The notes under the pieces are model-generated. The model did no database searches. It was not told the origin of the DNA and saw nothing but the letters and a program-made list of their open reading frames with translations. The translations under genes were made by a program, and so were the position numbers. Below, in pieces: positions 1 to 12,303 of a DNA stretch of 64,000 bases. The stretch is from Actinophytocola sp963729115 (GTDB taxonomy: Bacteria > Actinomycetota > Actinomycetes > Mycobacteriales > Pseudonocardiaceae): positions 930,001 through 994,000 of the forward strand of contig CAVSMR010000011.1 in assembly GCA_963729115.1 (NCBI GenBank). The letters are read 5' to 3'. How positions within the stretch are numbered: the first letter of the stretch is position 1; every line of letters begins with the position of its first letter.

Positions 1-827
<827 letters not shown>

Positions 828-1394
828 CTAGCGGCCGATCCCCAGAAAGATCGTGCGGCCGCCGAGTGGCTGGTCCAGCCCCACGGTGACCGGCCGGGGC
901 GTCATCACCGCGGTACACGCACCGCCGCCGTCCGGACGCCCACCCGGCGGCGAGGGCAGCGGCCGCAGCGTGATCCGGATGTCGTCGGCGGACTGGTCGA
1001 CGACGACCGCCTCGGCGTCCGTGCAGCCGCTGCTCGCGGCGGCGAACATCTCCAGCGAGTAGCCGTCGTCGAACACCCACACGTCGCCGTGATGCTCGTA
1101 GTAGACCGGCAGCGCGCTGGCGTCGATCTGGGCCGCGGGCACCTGCTCGACCCCGGCCGGCACGACCAGCTCCCCCGACGGCGAGAGCGTCACGGGGGCG
1201 GACGGCTGGCCCGAGGGTGGTTTCGCGGGCGGCTGAGCGGACGACGCGTTCGGTAGCTGGGTGACCGACGGCGAGGTGGTGACCTGGCTGGGCTCCGGCG
1301 GCGCCTCGGTCGTGTCGGCCGGGGCCGCGTCGTTCGTGCACGCGGCGAGCCCGGCCACGGCGGCCAGGCTGACTAAGAACAGTGCTGCCCTCAT
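828..1394 (-). CDS. Putative lipoprotein, paralogue of the next gene
   Basis: A 188-residue predicted lipoprotein of unknown function. The ATG at 1394 is preferred because it places a classic signal peptide at the N-terminus (MRAALFLVSLAAVAGLAAC) with lipobox LAAC, so the mature protein would be anchored by its cysteine to the outer face of the membrane. A Thr/Pro/Glu-rich linker follows (residues about 20-75), then a compact domain with two cysteines (SGCTDAEA and GGACTAV). The domain closely resembles that of the upstream gene at 1497-1973: VPAAQIDASALPVYY here against VSAGQLDTKALPKNY there, and both end in a G-(D/G)-R-x-I-(F/V)-L motif. They look like a tandem duplication. Confidence 0.7.
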   Translation of the reverse strand: MRAALFLVSLAAVAGLAACTNDAAPADTTEAPPEPSQVTTSPSVTQLPNASSAQPPAKPPSGQPSAPVTLSPSGELVVPAGVEQVPAAQIDASALPVYYEHHGDVWVFDDGYSLEMFAAASSGCTDAEAVVVDQSADDIRITLRPLPSPPGGRPDGGGACTAVMTPRPVTVGLDQPLGGRTIFLGIGR

Positions 1395-1496
1395 GACTGC
1401 AGGACGGTAGCCGCCGGTGTCGCGGTTGCACGACAAGGCGGTGCCCGGCCGCGCAGGGGCGTGCGCGGCCGGGCACCCGGTGGGGAGAGAGAGGGT

Positions 1497-1973
1497 CTAG
1501 CTCTTGCGCTCCACGTTCTTCAGGACGATCTTGCGATCGCCCACCGGCGCCTTCAGCTCGGTCGTGAGCTTCGGGTAGCGCAGATCCATGGTGCAGGCCT
1601 GCGGCGCCTTCGGCGTGGTCTCGACCATCGTGATCGTGACCTGCGAGTCGGTCTCGGCGTTCTCGACGCTGGCCTTGCCGCAGCCACCCTCCTGGGCGAC
1701 CACGCCGACGGTGGCACCGTCGTCCTCGGTCCACACCATCACCGGATAGTTCTTCGGCAGCGCCTTCGTGTCGAGTTGTCCGGCGCTGACCTTCTCGCCA
1801 CCGGACGGTGGCGTCCGTGCCGGCTGCCGGTCAGGTTGTGTCTCCGCCGGCGCCGACGTCTCGGTCGGGCGGGTGTCTCCCGCGTTGTCCTGGCTCTCCT
1901 GCGTCGGGTTGGCGCAAGCGCTCATGAGCAAGAGCAGAACACCGGCGCCAACGACGGTTCCTAGGCGTTTCAT
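1497..1973 (-). CDS. Putative lipoprotein, tandem paralogue
   Basis: A 158-residue predicted lipoprotein. The chosen start (ATG, 1973) gives signal sequence MKRLGTVVGAGVLLLLMSAC with lipobox MSAC; the longer frame would add 16 arginine-rich residues ahead of the signal. A Thr/Pro/Glu linker leads to a domain of about 85 residues with two cysteines (GGCGKAS and QACTMDL) that match the positions of those in the neighbouring lipoprotein. Function is unknown. The two genes lie head to tail on the minus strand with about 100 bp between them, and this one follows the acetyltransferase gene at 2011-4689. Confidence 0.7.
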   Translation of the reverse strand: MKRLGTVVGAGVLLLLMSACANPTQESQDNAGDTRPTETSAPAETQPDRQPARTPPSGGEKVSAGQLDTKALPKNYPVMVWTEDDGATVGVVAQEGGCGKASVENAETDSQVTITMVETTPKAPQACTMDLRYPKLTTELKAPVGDRKIVLKNVERKS

Positions 1974-2010
1974 GTGCAGAGGACGAACCCGGGGCGCCGC
2001 CGCGTTGCAC

Positions 2011-4689
<2,679 letters not shown>

Positions 4690-4726
4690 CGCCGCCCTCA
4701 GTCTCGGGCCGTCAGTCTCGCGGCCG

Positions 4727-5902
4727 TCAGTCTCGCGGGTCGTCCGGATCCAGGCCGTGCAGGGGGAAGACGGCCCGGCGGGTGTCGCGGATCGTGCTGT
4801 CGACGCGCTCGTCGACCGTGCCGTCCCACGGTTCGAAGTCGGTGCTCTTCTTGTCGGTCATGGCGGCGGGCAGCTCGGCGTTGGGCGCGATCGAGTCCAC
4901 GAAGTCCGCCCACTCGCGGGGGATCGTCGTGGCGGGGTCGACCTCGCGGTCGAGCATCGTGGCGAGCAGGTGGGTCCAGGACCGTGGCACGACCCGCAGG
5001 AGCTGGTAGCCGCCACCGCCGCAGGCGAGCCAGTTGCCGCGGGCGTACTGCTCGGCGAGCTCGCGCACGGTGCGGTAGATCTGCCGGTGCCCGTCGACGG
5101 ACAGCGACAGCGAGGCGAGCGGGTCCTCGTCGTGGGTGTCGACGCCGCACTGGCTGACCAGTAACTGGGGCCGGAACGCCTGCAGCAGCGAGGGAACGAC
5201 CGCGTGGAAGGCCCGGAACCAGGCGCGGTCGTTGGTGTAGGGCGGCAGCGAGACGTTCACGGCCATGCCCTCGGCGCCCGGCCCGCCGGTCTCGTCGGCG
5301 TACCCCGTGCCGGGGAACAGTGTCAGCGGGTTCTGGTGCAGTGAGATCGTGAGCACGCGGGGGTCGTCGTAGAAGGCGTCCTGCACGCCGTCGCCGTGGT
5401 GGACGTCGGTGTCGAGGTAGGCGATGCGATCGAAACCGTTGTCCAGCAACCAGGAGATGGCCACCGCCGTGTCGTTGTACACGCAGAAGCCGGCAGCGCG
5501 ATCGCGCATCGCGTGGTGCAGCCCACCGGCGATGCTCGCGGCCCGCTTGGTGGCGCCGGAGGCGATCTGCTTGGCCGCGAGCAGCGAGCTGCCGACCACC
5601 ATCGCGGACGCCTCGTGCATCCGTTCGAAGATCGGGTTGTCCGGCGTGCCGAGCCCGTGGCCGACGTCCCACCCGGCCATGGGCGCCTCCCGAACGGCGG
5701 CGACGTAGCCGGCGTCGTGGATGCGCTCGATCTCGGACTCGGGCGCCTCGGAGGGCACGAGCAGCTCGACCCCGTCGAGCACCCCGAGCGCCTTGGCGAG
5801 CCTGATCGTCAGCTCCAGGCGGATCGGATGCAGGGGGTGTTCGCCACCAAGGTCATACCCCAAGAGAGCCGAATCCCAGACGATCGCAGCCGGCGCATCC
5901 AT
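4727..5902 (-). CDS. acuC: AcuC-type acetoin utilization / histone deacetylase family protein
   Basis: A 391-residue class of zinc-dependent deacetylase (arginase/deacetylase fold). ATG 5902 (MDAPAAIVWDS) is chosen; upstream codons give only low-complexity residues. Metal-site and catalytic motifs are visible: GGLHHAM (paired histidines), YLDTDVHHGDG (Asp/His ligands), VSQCGVDTHDEDP (third Asp) and the closing GGGGYQ. AcuC of Bacillus removes acetyl groups from acetyl-CoA synthetase; here the adjacent downstream gene encodes a Pat-type acetyltransferase, so this enzyme probably reverses its modifications. A repeat-filled gap of about 460 bp lies upstream. Confidence 0.85.
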   Translation of the reverse strand: MDAPAAIVWDSALLGYDLGGEHPLHPIRLELTIRLAKALGVLDGVELLVPSEAPESEIERIHDAGYVAAVREAPMAGWDVGHGLGTPDNPIFERMHEASAMVVGSSLLAAKQIASGATKRAASIAGGLHHAMRDRAAGFCVYNDTAVAISWLLDNGFDRIAYLDTDVHHGDGVQDAFYDDPRVLTISLHQNPLTLFPGTGYADETGGPGAEGMAVNVSLPPYTNDRAWFRAFHAVVPSLLQAFRPQLLVSQCGVDTHDEDPLASLSLSVDGHRQIYRTVRELAEQYARGNWLACGGGGYQLLRVVPRSWTHLLATMLDREVDPATTIPREWADFVDSIAPNAELPAAMTDKKSTDFEPWDGTVDERVDSTIRDTRRAVFPLHGLDPDDPRD

Positions 5903-5929
5903 GTGGGCCACCCTAACCGCGCGCCGCCC

Positions 5930-6361
5930 ACCGAGCCCGCCCACGAACGCCACTCCGTGCCAGGCTCCGGGCCAGGCTCCGGGCCAGGTTCGGCGGCCCG
6001 CCACGCCAGCTCAGCCATACCAGCCGGCGGCGCCAGCCCTGTCTTGTCGCCCTGGGGTGGCCCGAGCGTTGGCAGCCTCTCTCGCCAACCCGGGCTCACC
6101 CCGCCCGGCCCGCGATCCCAGCCTGGCCCCCTCCGCCTCGCCGACCCAGCCCGCCAACCCAGTCCTGTCCGCCCGGCCGAACCAGCCCGGCCCGCCAACC
6201 CAGCTTGGTCGGCCCAGCTGCGCCAACCCGGCCCGCCAACCCAACCCTGGCCGCCCGGCCGCTCCAACCCAACCCCGTCCGCCCAGCCATGCCGGCCAAG
6301 CACCTGCGTTGCCGCCCTGCCTTGGCGGCCTACGTTGCCGGCCTGCTCGCCAGCCTGCTGG
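5930..6361. repeat. GC-rich array with 14-bp period (upstream of acuC)
   Basis: The 460-bp gap between sseA and acuC holds no credible gene. From about 6120 to 6310 it can be cut into consecutive 14-base units such as CCCGCCAACCCAGT, CCTGTCCGCCCGGC and CGAACCAGCCCGGC. On the opposite strand the units read like GGCCGGGTTGGCGG. Open frames across it encode only proline-rich or glycine/tryptophan-rich low-complexity peptides. The part from 5930 to 6120 is similar in composition but more degenerate. A second array with the same period lies at 57436-58234. Confidence 0.75.
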
Positions 6362-7234
6362 TCAGCCCGGCTCGGGGCCTGTAGCGACCGGCCGGTCCGG
6401 GTCCCCGCTCCACTCCGACCACGAGCCGACGTACAGCCCCGCAGGCGCCTCGGCGCTCGTCACGCCCGCTACCTCGAGGGCGAGCACCACCGATGCCGCG
6501 GTCACCCCCGAGCCGCAGTAGGCACCCACTGCCGACCCGTCCGGCACGCCGACGTCCGCGAACCGTCCGGCCAGCGTCGCCGGCGGGCGCCAGCGTCCGT
6601 CCTCGCCTACATGCGCGGCGAACGGGGCGTTCACCGCGCCCGGGATGTGGCCGGCTCGCGCGTCCAGGGGCTCCACGTCCCCCCGGTAGCGCTCCGGCGC
6701 CCGCGCGTCGAGGAGCATCCCGTCCCGCGCCAGCGTGGCGGCGCCCACCGCGTCCAGCACCGGCATGCCGCCCGGGCGCGCCGTGAAGTCACCTGGCTCC
6801 GGCTCGGGCACGGCCGTGGTGATCGGCCGTCCCTCTGCCTCCCACGTCGCGAAGCCGCCGTCCAGCACCGAGACGTCGCCGTGCCCCGCCCAGCGCAGCA
6901 ACCACCACGCCCGCGCGGCGATCGACCCGTTGTCCGCGTCGTACACGACCACCGGCCGCTCGCCGCGCACGCCGGCCGCTCGCAGCGCGCGCTGCAGGGC
7001 CGCCGGGTCGGGCAGCGGGTGCCGCCCGCCCGTACCAGGCGGGCCGGGCGGACCGGCCAGCTCGGTGTCCAGGTCGAGGTACACCGCGCCCGGCAGGTGC
7101 CCGCGGTCGTACTCCGCGCGGCCGGGCGGCCCGCCCAGCCGCCACCGCACGTCCAGCACCACGGGTGCGGCGTGACCCGGCTGGTCCGCCAGCGCGGCGG
7201 CGAGGTCCGGGCACGACACCAGAGGAGAGGTCAT
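6362..7234 (-). CDS. sseA: Thiosulfate / 3-mercaptopyruvate sulfurtransferase (rhodanese)
   Basis: A 290-residue two-domain rhodanese. ATG 7234 (MTSPLVSCPDL) is preferred over an ATG 24 bases upstream because the family begins here. The inactive N-terminal domain (about 5-130) keeps the framework VVLDVRW and GHLPGAVYLDLD; the C-terminal domain carries the active loop CGSGVTA around residue 245, whose cysteine forms the persulfide, and the family ending YVGSWSEW. CGSGVTA is the loop seen in enzymes annotated either as thiosulfate or as mercaptopyruvate sulfurtransferases, so substrate choice is open. It moves sulfane sulfur to cyanide or thiols in the cytoplasm. The gene stands alone. Confidence 0.85.
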   Translation of the reverse strand: MTSPLVSCPDLAAALADQPGHAAPVVLDVRWRLGGPPGRAEYDRGHLPGAVYLDLDTELAGPPGPPGTGGRHPLPDPAALQRALRAAGVRGERPVVVYDADNGSIAARAWWLLRWAGHGDVSVLDGGFATWEAEGRPITTAVPEPEPGDFTARPGGMPVLDAVGAATLARDGMLLDARAPERYRGDVEPLDARAGHIPGAVNAPFAAHVGEDGRWRPPATLAGRFADVGVPDGSAVGAYCGSGVTAASVVLALEVAGVTSAEAPAGLYVGSWSEWSGDPDRPVATGPEPG

Positions 7235-7496
7235 CGCCCCATTGTCGCCGCCCCGCACCGGGCAGGCTCACGTGCCACGTCCGGGCCGATCAGGCGCAGT
7301 GGGTTCACCCTGTGCGACCACTCCAGTGCTCCAGCCGGGCGAGCGACTAGCATGGTCGCTGACGAGTCCGCGTGACGACGTGATGTGGCTGCACTCCTGG
7401 TGAGCGCGCGCCCCCGCTGTCCGGCGGCCCACCAGGCGGGGTGGGCACACTCGACCGGACCCGACGCGACCTTGTCCCGGCACGAAGGGGAATGGC

Positions 7497-8192
7497 GTGA
7501 ACGAGCTCATCGACACCACCGAGATGTACCTCAAGACGATCTACGAGCTCGAGGAGGAGGGCGTCGTCCCACTGCGGGCCAGGATCGCGGAGCGCCTCGG
7601 GCAGAGCGGCCCCACCGTGAGCCAGACCGTCGGCCGGATGGAGCGTGACGGGCTGGTCATCGTCGCCGGCGACCGTCACCTCGAGCTCACCGACCACGGG
7701 CGCGCGCTCGCCGTAACGGTCATGCGCAAGCACCGGCTGGCCGAGCGCCTCCTGGTCGACGTCATCGGCCTGGAGTGGGAGCACGTGCACAGCGAGGCCT
7801 GCCGCTGGGAGCACGTGATGAGCGAGGCCGTCGAGCGCAAGCTCGTCAAGCTGCTCGGCCACCCCACCACCTCCCCCTACGGCAACCCGATCCCGGGCCT
7901 GGACAAGCTCGGCGCGGGTGAGCCCGCGCCACCGGTCGAGGCCGGCCTGGTGCGGGTCGACGAGGTGGCGCGGCGCGGCGGCGGCAAGGTCGAGATCCGC
8001 CGCATCGCCGAGCACGTCCAGCTCGACCCGGACCTGATGGCCGAGCTCAAGGACGTCGGTGTCCTCCCGGGCCAGACCGTGCACGTCGGCCCGTCCAAGG
8101 GCGACGGCCACACGATCGAGGTCAGCGGCGAGCACAGCTCCGCTCAGGTCGAGCCGACGATCCTGCACGCGGTACTCGCCCGGGCCAAGTGA
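7497..8192 (+). CDS. ideR: Iron-dependent transcriptional regulator IdeR/DtxR
   Basis: A 231-residue DtxR-family repressor. The GTG at 7497 follows a good ribosome binding site (GAAGGGG) and gives the family N-terminus MNELIDTTEMYLKTIYELEE. The winged helix-turn-helix occupies residues 1-70 (RIAERLGQSGPTVSQTVGRM), the metal-binding dimer domain 75-140 with the ligand motifs MRKHRLAERLL, HSEACRWEHVMSE and GHPTTSPYGNPIPG, and an SH3-like domain follows to the end. IdeR binds Fe(II) and represses siderophore and iron uptake genes. Length and motif conservation match the mycobacterial and Corynebacterium proteins. galK starts 28 bp downstream in the same direction. Confidence 0.93.
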   Translation: MNELIDTTEMYLKTIYELEEEGVVPLRARIAERLGQSGPTVSQTVGRMERDGLVIVAGDRHLELTDHGRALAVTVMRKHRLAERLLVDVIGLEWEHVHSEACRWEHVMSEAVERKLVKLLGHPTTSPYGNPIPGLDKLGAGEPAPPVEAGLVRVDEVARRGGGKVEIRRIAEHVQLDPDLMAELKDVGVLPGQTVHVGPSKGDGHTIEVSGEHSSAQVEPTILHAVLARAK

Positions 8193-8220
8193 CCGCCCGC
8201 GACCAGACGGATCGAACGAG

Positions 8221-9417
<1,197 letters not shown>

Positions 9418-9470
9418 CCGACTTGAACGTGCGGGCACCGACCCGCGAACCGGAGGAAGCGAGGAACGCG

Positions 9471-10433
9471 GTGAAGCTGCTCGTGACGGGCGGGGCCGGG
9501 TACGTCGGAAGCGTCTGCGCGGCGCGCTTGGCGGATGCCGGCCACGAGGTCGTGATCGTGGACGACCTGTCCACCGGGCACGCCGACGCGGTGCCGCCCA
9601 GCTGCCGGTTCGTCCAGGCCGACCTCGCCGAGGCAGCCGGGTCGCTGCTCGCCGAGGGCTTCGACGGGGTTCTCCACTTCGCCGCCAAGTCGCTGGTCGG
9701 CGAGTCGATGGCCGACCCGCGGAAGTACTGGTGGGGCAACGTCCTCACCGCCATGCGCCTGCTGGACGCCATCCGCGAAGCCGGGACGCCCCGGCTCGTC
9801 TTCTCATCCACCGCCGCGGTGTACGGCCAGCCGGAGCGGGTGCCGATCCCCGAGAGCGCGGCCACCCGGCCGACCAACACCTACGGCGCCACCAAGCTGG
9901 CCATCGATCATGCGATCACCTCCTACGCCACCGCGTACGGGCTGTCCGCGGTGAGCCTGCGGTACTTCAACGTCGCCGGTGCCAACGGCGTGTACGGCGA
10001 GCGGCACACAACCGAGACGCACCTGATCCCGTTGGTGCTGCAGGTCGCGCTGGGTCAGCGCGAGAGCATCCACGTGTTCGGCGAGGACTACCCGACCGAC
10101 GACGGCACCTGCGTTCGCGACTACATCCACGTGAACGACCTCGCCGACGCGCACCTGCTGGCGCTGGAGAACGCGACGCCGAGCGAGCACCGGATCTACA
10201 ACCTGGGCAACGGAATCGGCTTCTCCGTGCGCCAGGTCATCGAGGCCTGCCGAGCGGTGACCGGCCACCCGATTCCCGCCGAGTCCAAGGACCGGCGCGC
10301 GGGCGATCCCGCGGCGCTGGTGGCGTCCAGCGAGCTGGCCCAGGTGGAGCTCGGCTGGAAGCCGCGGCACGTCGACCTGGAGAGCATCGTCCGCGACGCC
10401 TGGGACTTCGCCCGCACTCGCGCCAGCCGGTGA
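9471..10433 (+). CDS. galE: UDP-glucose 4-epimerase
   Basis: A 320-residue short-chain dehydrogenase/reductase that interconverts UDP-galactose and UDP-glucose with bound NAD. GTG 9471 is chosen because of the preceding GGAGGAAGCGAGG and the immediate nucleotide-binding motif VTGGAGYVGS. The catalytic Ser region (FSSTAAVYG) and the Tyr-x3-Lys pair (NTYGATKLAIDH) are present, as are RYFNVAGA and the GDPAALVAS segment near the C-terminus. It is the second gene of the galKE pair. Epimerases acting on N-acetylated sugars look alike at this level, but the operon context favours galactose. Confidence 0.92.
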   Translation: MKLLVTGGAGYVGSVCAARLADAGHEVVIVDDLSTGHADAVPPSCRFVQADLAEAAGSLLAEGFDGVLHFAAKSLVGESMADPRKYWWGNVLTAMRLLDAIREAGTPRLVFSSTAAVYGQPERVPIPESAATRPTNTYGATKLAIDHAITSYATAYGLSAVSLRYFNVAGANGVYGERHTTETHLIPLVLQVALGQRESIHVFGEDYPTDDGTCVRDYIHVNDLADAHLLALENATPSEHRIYNLGNGIGFSVRQVIEACRAVTGHPIPAESKDRRAGDPAALVASSELAQVELGWKPRHVDLESIVRDAWDFARTRASR

Positions 10434-10510
10434 ACACACCCCTTCCGACGGCCAGCCCGTGAGTCGGAGAGTGTTCAGTGCTGTGGTGGCTCAGTGGGAT
10501 CATCGCGGGC

Positions 10511-11107
10511 ATGGTGAGGGCTCGGGTGACAGCGAAGACCAAGATCTTCCGGATCGAGATCACGCTTGCCGATGTCGATCCGGTGGTTCGGCGGGTGGTC
10601 GAGGTCCCGGGCGAGATGAGCATGGCGGCCCTTCACGAGGTCGTGCAGGAGGCGATGGGCTGGGAGCATTCGCACCTGCACGAGTTCGACGTCGACGGCG
10701 CTCGCTACGGGCCGCCGGATCCGGACGGCGATACCGACGTGGCCGACGAGTCGAAGGTGAAGCTGTTCGAGCTGCTCAAGTCCGGCGACCAGGCGGACTA
10801 CGTCTACGACTTCGGCGACGACTGGCACCACCGCCTGGTCGTCGAGGAGGTCACCGCTGCGAAGGCGGACGTGCGCTACCCGCGGTGCGTCGCCGGTCAG
10901 GGGGCGTGTCCGCCTGAGGACGTCGGCGGCGTCTTCGGCTTCGAGGAGTTCATCGAGGCGCTCGCCGATCCAGCTCATCCCGAGCACGCTGAGCTGGTCG
11001 AGTGGTGGGGCTCGAACCGGTTCGACCCGCATCGGTTCGACCTCGATTCCACCGATCGCGCTCTGGGACGGCTGGCCTGGACTCCTCTCCCGGCAGCGCC
11101 GGCCTGA
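10511..11107 (+). CDS. Plasmid pRiA4b ORF-3 family protein
   Basis: A 198-residue protein of the pRiA4b ORF-3-like family, known from plasmids, IS1096-type elements and many actinobacterial chromosomes; its molecular role is not established. Family features are visible: the N-terminal beta segment with RIEITLADVDPVVRR, the core MGWEHSHLHEF (residues about 52-62) and YVYDFGDDWHHRLVVE (about 97-112), and the PRCVAGQGACPPEDVGG motif. The start is uncertain: ATG 10511 is used, while a GTG at 10514 or 10526 would shorten it slightly. It is followed at once by a decayed IS5-type transposase, which fits an accessory or mobile origin. Confidence 0.8.
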   Translation: MVRARVTAKTKIFRIEITLADVDPVVRRVVEVPGEMSMAALHEVVQEAMGWEHSHLHEFDVDGARYGPPDPDGDTDVADESKVKLFELLKSGDQADYVYDFGDDWHHRLVVEEVTAAKADVRYPRCVAGQGACPPEDVGGVFGFEEFIEALADPAHPEHAELVEWWGSNRFDPHRFDLDSTDRALGRLAWTPLPAAPA

Positions 11108-11123
11108 CCCGGCGAGAAGTCGT

Positions 11124-11575
11124 TCAAGGCAGTCTGCGCGGGCAGATCAACGCACACGCCAGTGTCAGCAGGACCTCGCCACTGGTTCGGAAGTGTTCGA
11201 AGTGCAGTGCGAGACGCCGGTACTGAGCAGCCAGGCCATGGGTGTGCCTTGCAGCGGCGTGAGCCAGTCGGCGGCCGGCACGTCCAGCGCGTTGAGCAGG
11301 TGGCCGGCGACCCGCCGGTGGGCGAGCTCGCCCAGGTGCAGCCGGTCGGCGACGTCGTGGCGGATGTCCTCGGCCCACGACCCAGGCGGACCTGCCCGAG
11401 CCGGGTGGAGTCCTCGACGCCGCGTCGGGCGATCCGCATCCCGATCCCGCGCCGGGTCAGGTAGCGGTGGCAGCGTGGGTAGTCATAGATCATGTCGGTG
11501 TGCACTCCTCGGGTCGCCTATGTGGGACGGCCCGGCCGGCAGCGCTGTTCGCGGACGCTGGGGTTGGTATCGAGT
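11124..11575 (-). mobile_element. Decayed IS5-type transposase C-terminal fragment
   Basis: Read on the minus strand, the stretch carries pieces of the C-terminal half of an IS5-family DDE transposase in broken frames. The piece REQRCRPGRP is followed by an in-frame stop (11518-11520) and then, in the same frame, YDYPRCHRYLTRRGIGMRIA and RRGVEDSTRLGQVR. After about 200 bases of unrelated-looking sequence, another frame gives QYRRLALHFEHF and LLTLACALICPRRL, which is the usual end of these transposases. The order is right, but the protein is interrupted by a stop, frame changes and an inserted segment, and the N-terminal half is absent. Assignment rests on recognition of these motifs only. Confidence 0.6.
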
Positions 11576-11689
11576 GGCTCGGTGAGCATGCGGCTGTCGT
11601 GCATGCTCACCCCACTGGCCAGCGCGTGCGCTGACCGAGTCGACCGAGGCCCGGGATCAGCCCAGGATCCCAGCCTGCCCGAGCCGGTC

Positions 11690-12180
11690 GAGCCATCGCG
11701 CGCGGCGCCGGTTCCAGACCCCAGCCTGCTGCCATGCCCGCAGCCCCGCCAGCGCGTCGTCCCAGAGCCACAACCCAGCTCAACCTGCGGGACGCTCCAG
11801 CCGAAACCCGTGGCGAGCACGAACAGGAACACCGCCCGAAGGTCGAGCACCGCGCGGCGCCGGTTCCACACCCAGCCCGCTGCCATGCCCGCGCCGTCGC
11901 CAGCACGTCCTCCAAAGCCACAACCCAGCTCGGCCTGCAGGGTGCTCCAGCCGATAGCCGTGGCGAGCACGAACAGGATCTCCGCCAGCCCGAGGGTCGA
12001 GCACCGGGCGCGGCGCCAGTTCCACACCCCAGCCAGCCGCCATGCCCACTGCCATGCCCGCAGCCGTTGCCAGCACGTCCTCCCAAAGCCACAACCCAGC
12101 TCGGCCTGCAGGGTGCTCCAGCCGATACCTGTGTGAGCACGAACAGGGTCCCGGCCAGCACTGCCGGTCCGGCACCGGAG
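11690..12180. repeat. Tandem repeat, units of about 150-170 bp, about 3.5 copies
   Basis: The anchor sequence CCACAACCCAGCTC followed by (A/G)(A/G)CCTGC(G/A)GG recurs with CCCAGCT at 11774, 11924 and 12095, i.e. spacings of 150 and 171 bp. Each copy continues with GCTCCAGCCGA, GAGCACGAACAGG and a (G)GTTCCACACCCAGCC-like block, and the first copy is preceded by a further partial unit. The longer spacing comes from an internal duplication of a CATGCCC-containing segment. On the minus strand one frame gives a recurring hydrophobic stretch of the type LFVLATAIGWSTLQAELGC, but no continuous gene with a start is present. Confidence 0.75.
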
Positions 12181-12249
12181 GCCGCCCAGCCCGGCCACCT
12201 CGACCGCGCGGTCGCGGCCGTGGCACGGCTCTCATCCACCCGGCCAAAC

Positions 12250-12303
12250 CTGGCGCGACGGCTGCATCGATTCCTTCAACGGCCGGATCTCGCAGCCCGT
12301 GGT
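12250..12303 (+). mobile_element. Possible fragment of an IS3-type integrase
   Basis: In the plus strand the codons from 12251 read WRDGCIDSFNGRI, similar to the motif around the catalytic glutamate region of IS3-family OrfB transposases (typically ..WxNAxxESFNGRLRDE..). Only about 15 residues are recognisable and the match ends before the convergent DUF4192 gene. It lies in a region already containing an IS5 fragment and tandem repeats. This is a weak call based on motif memory. Confidence 0.3.
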
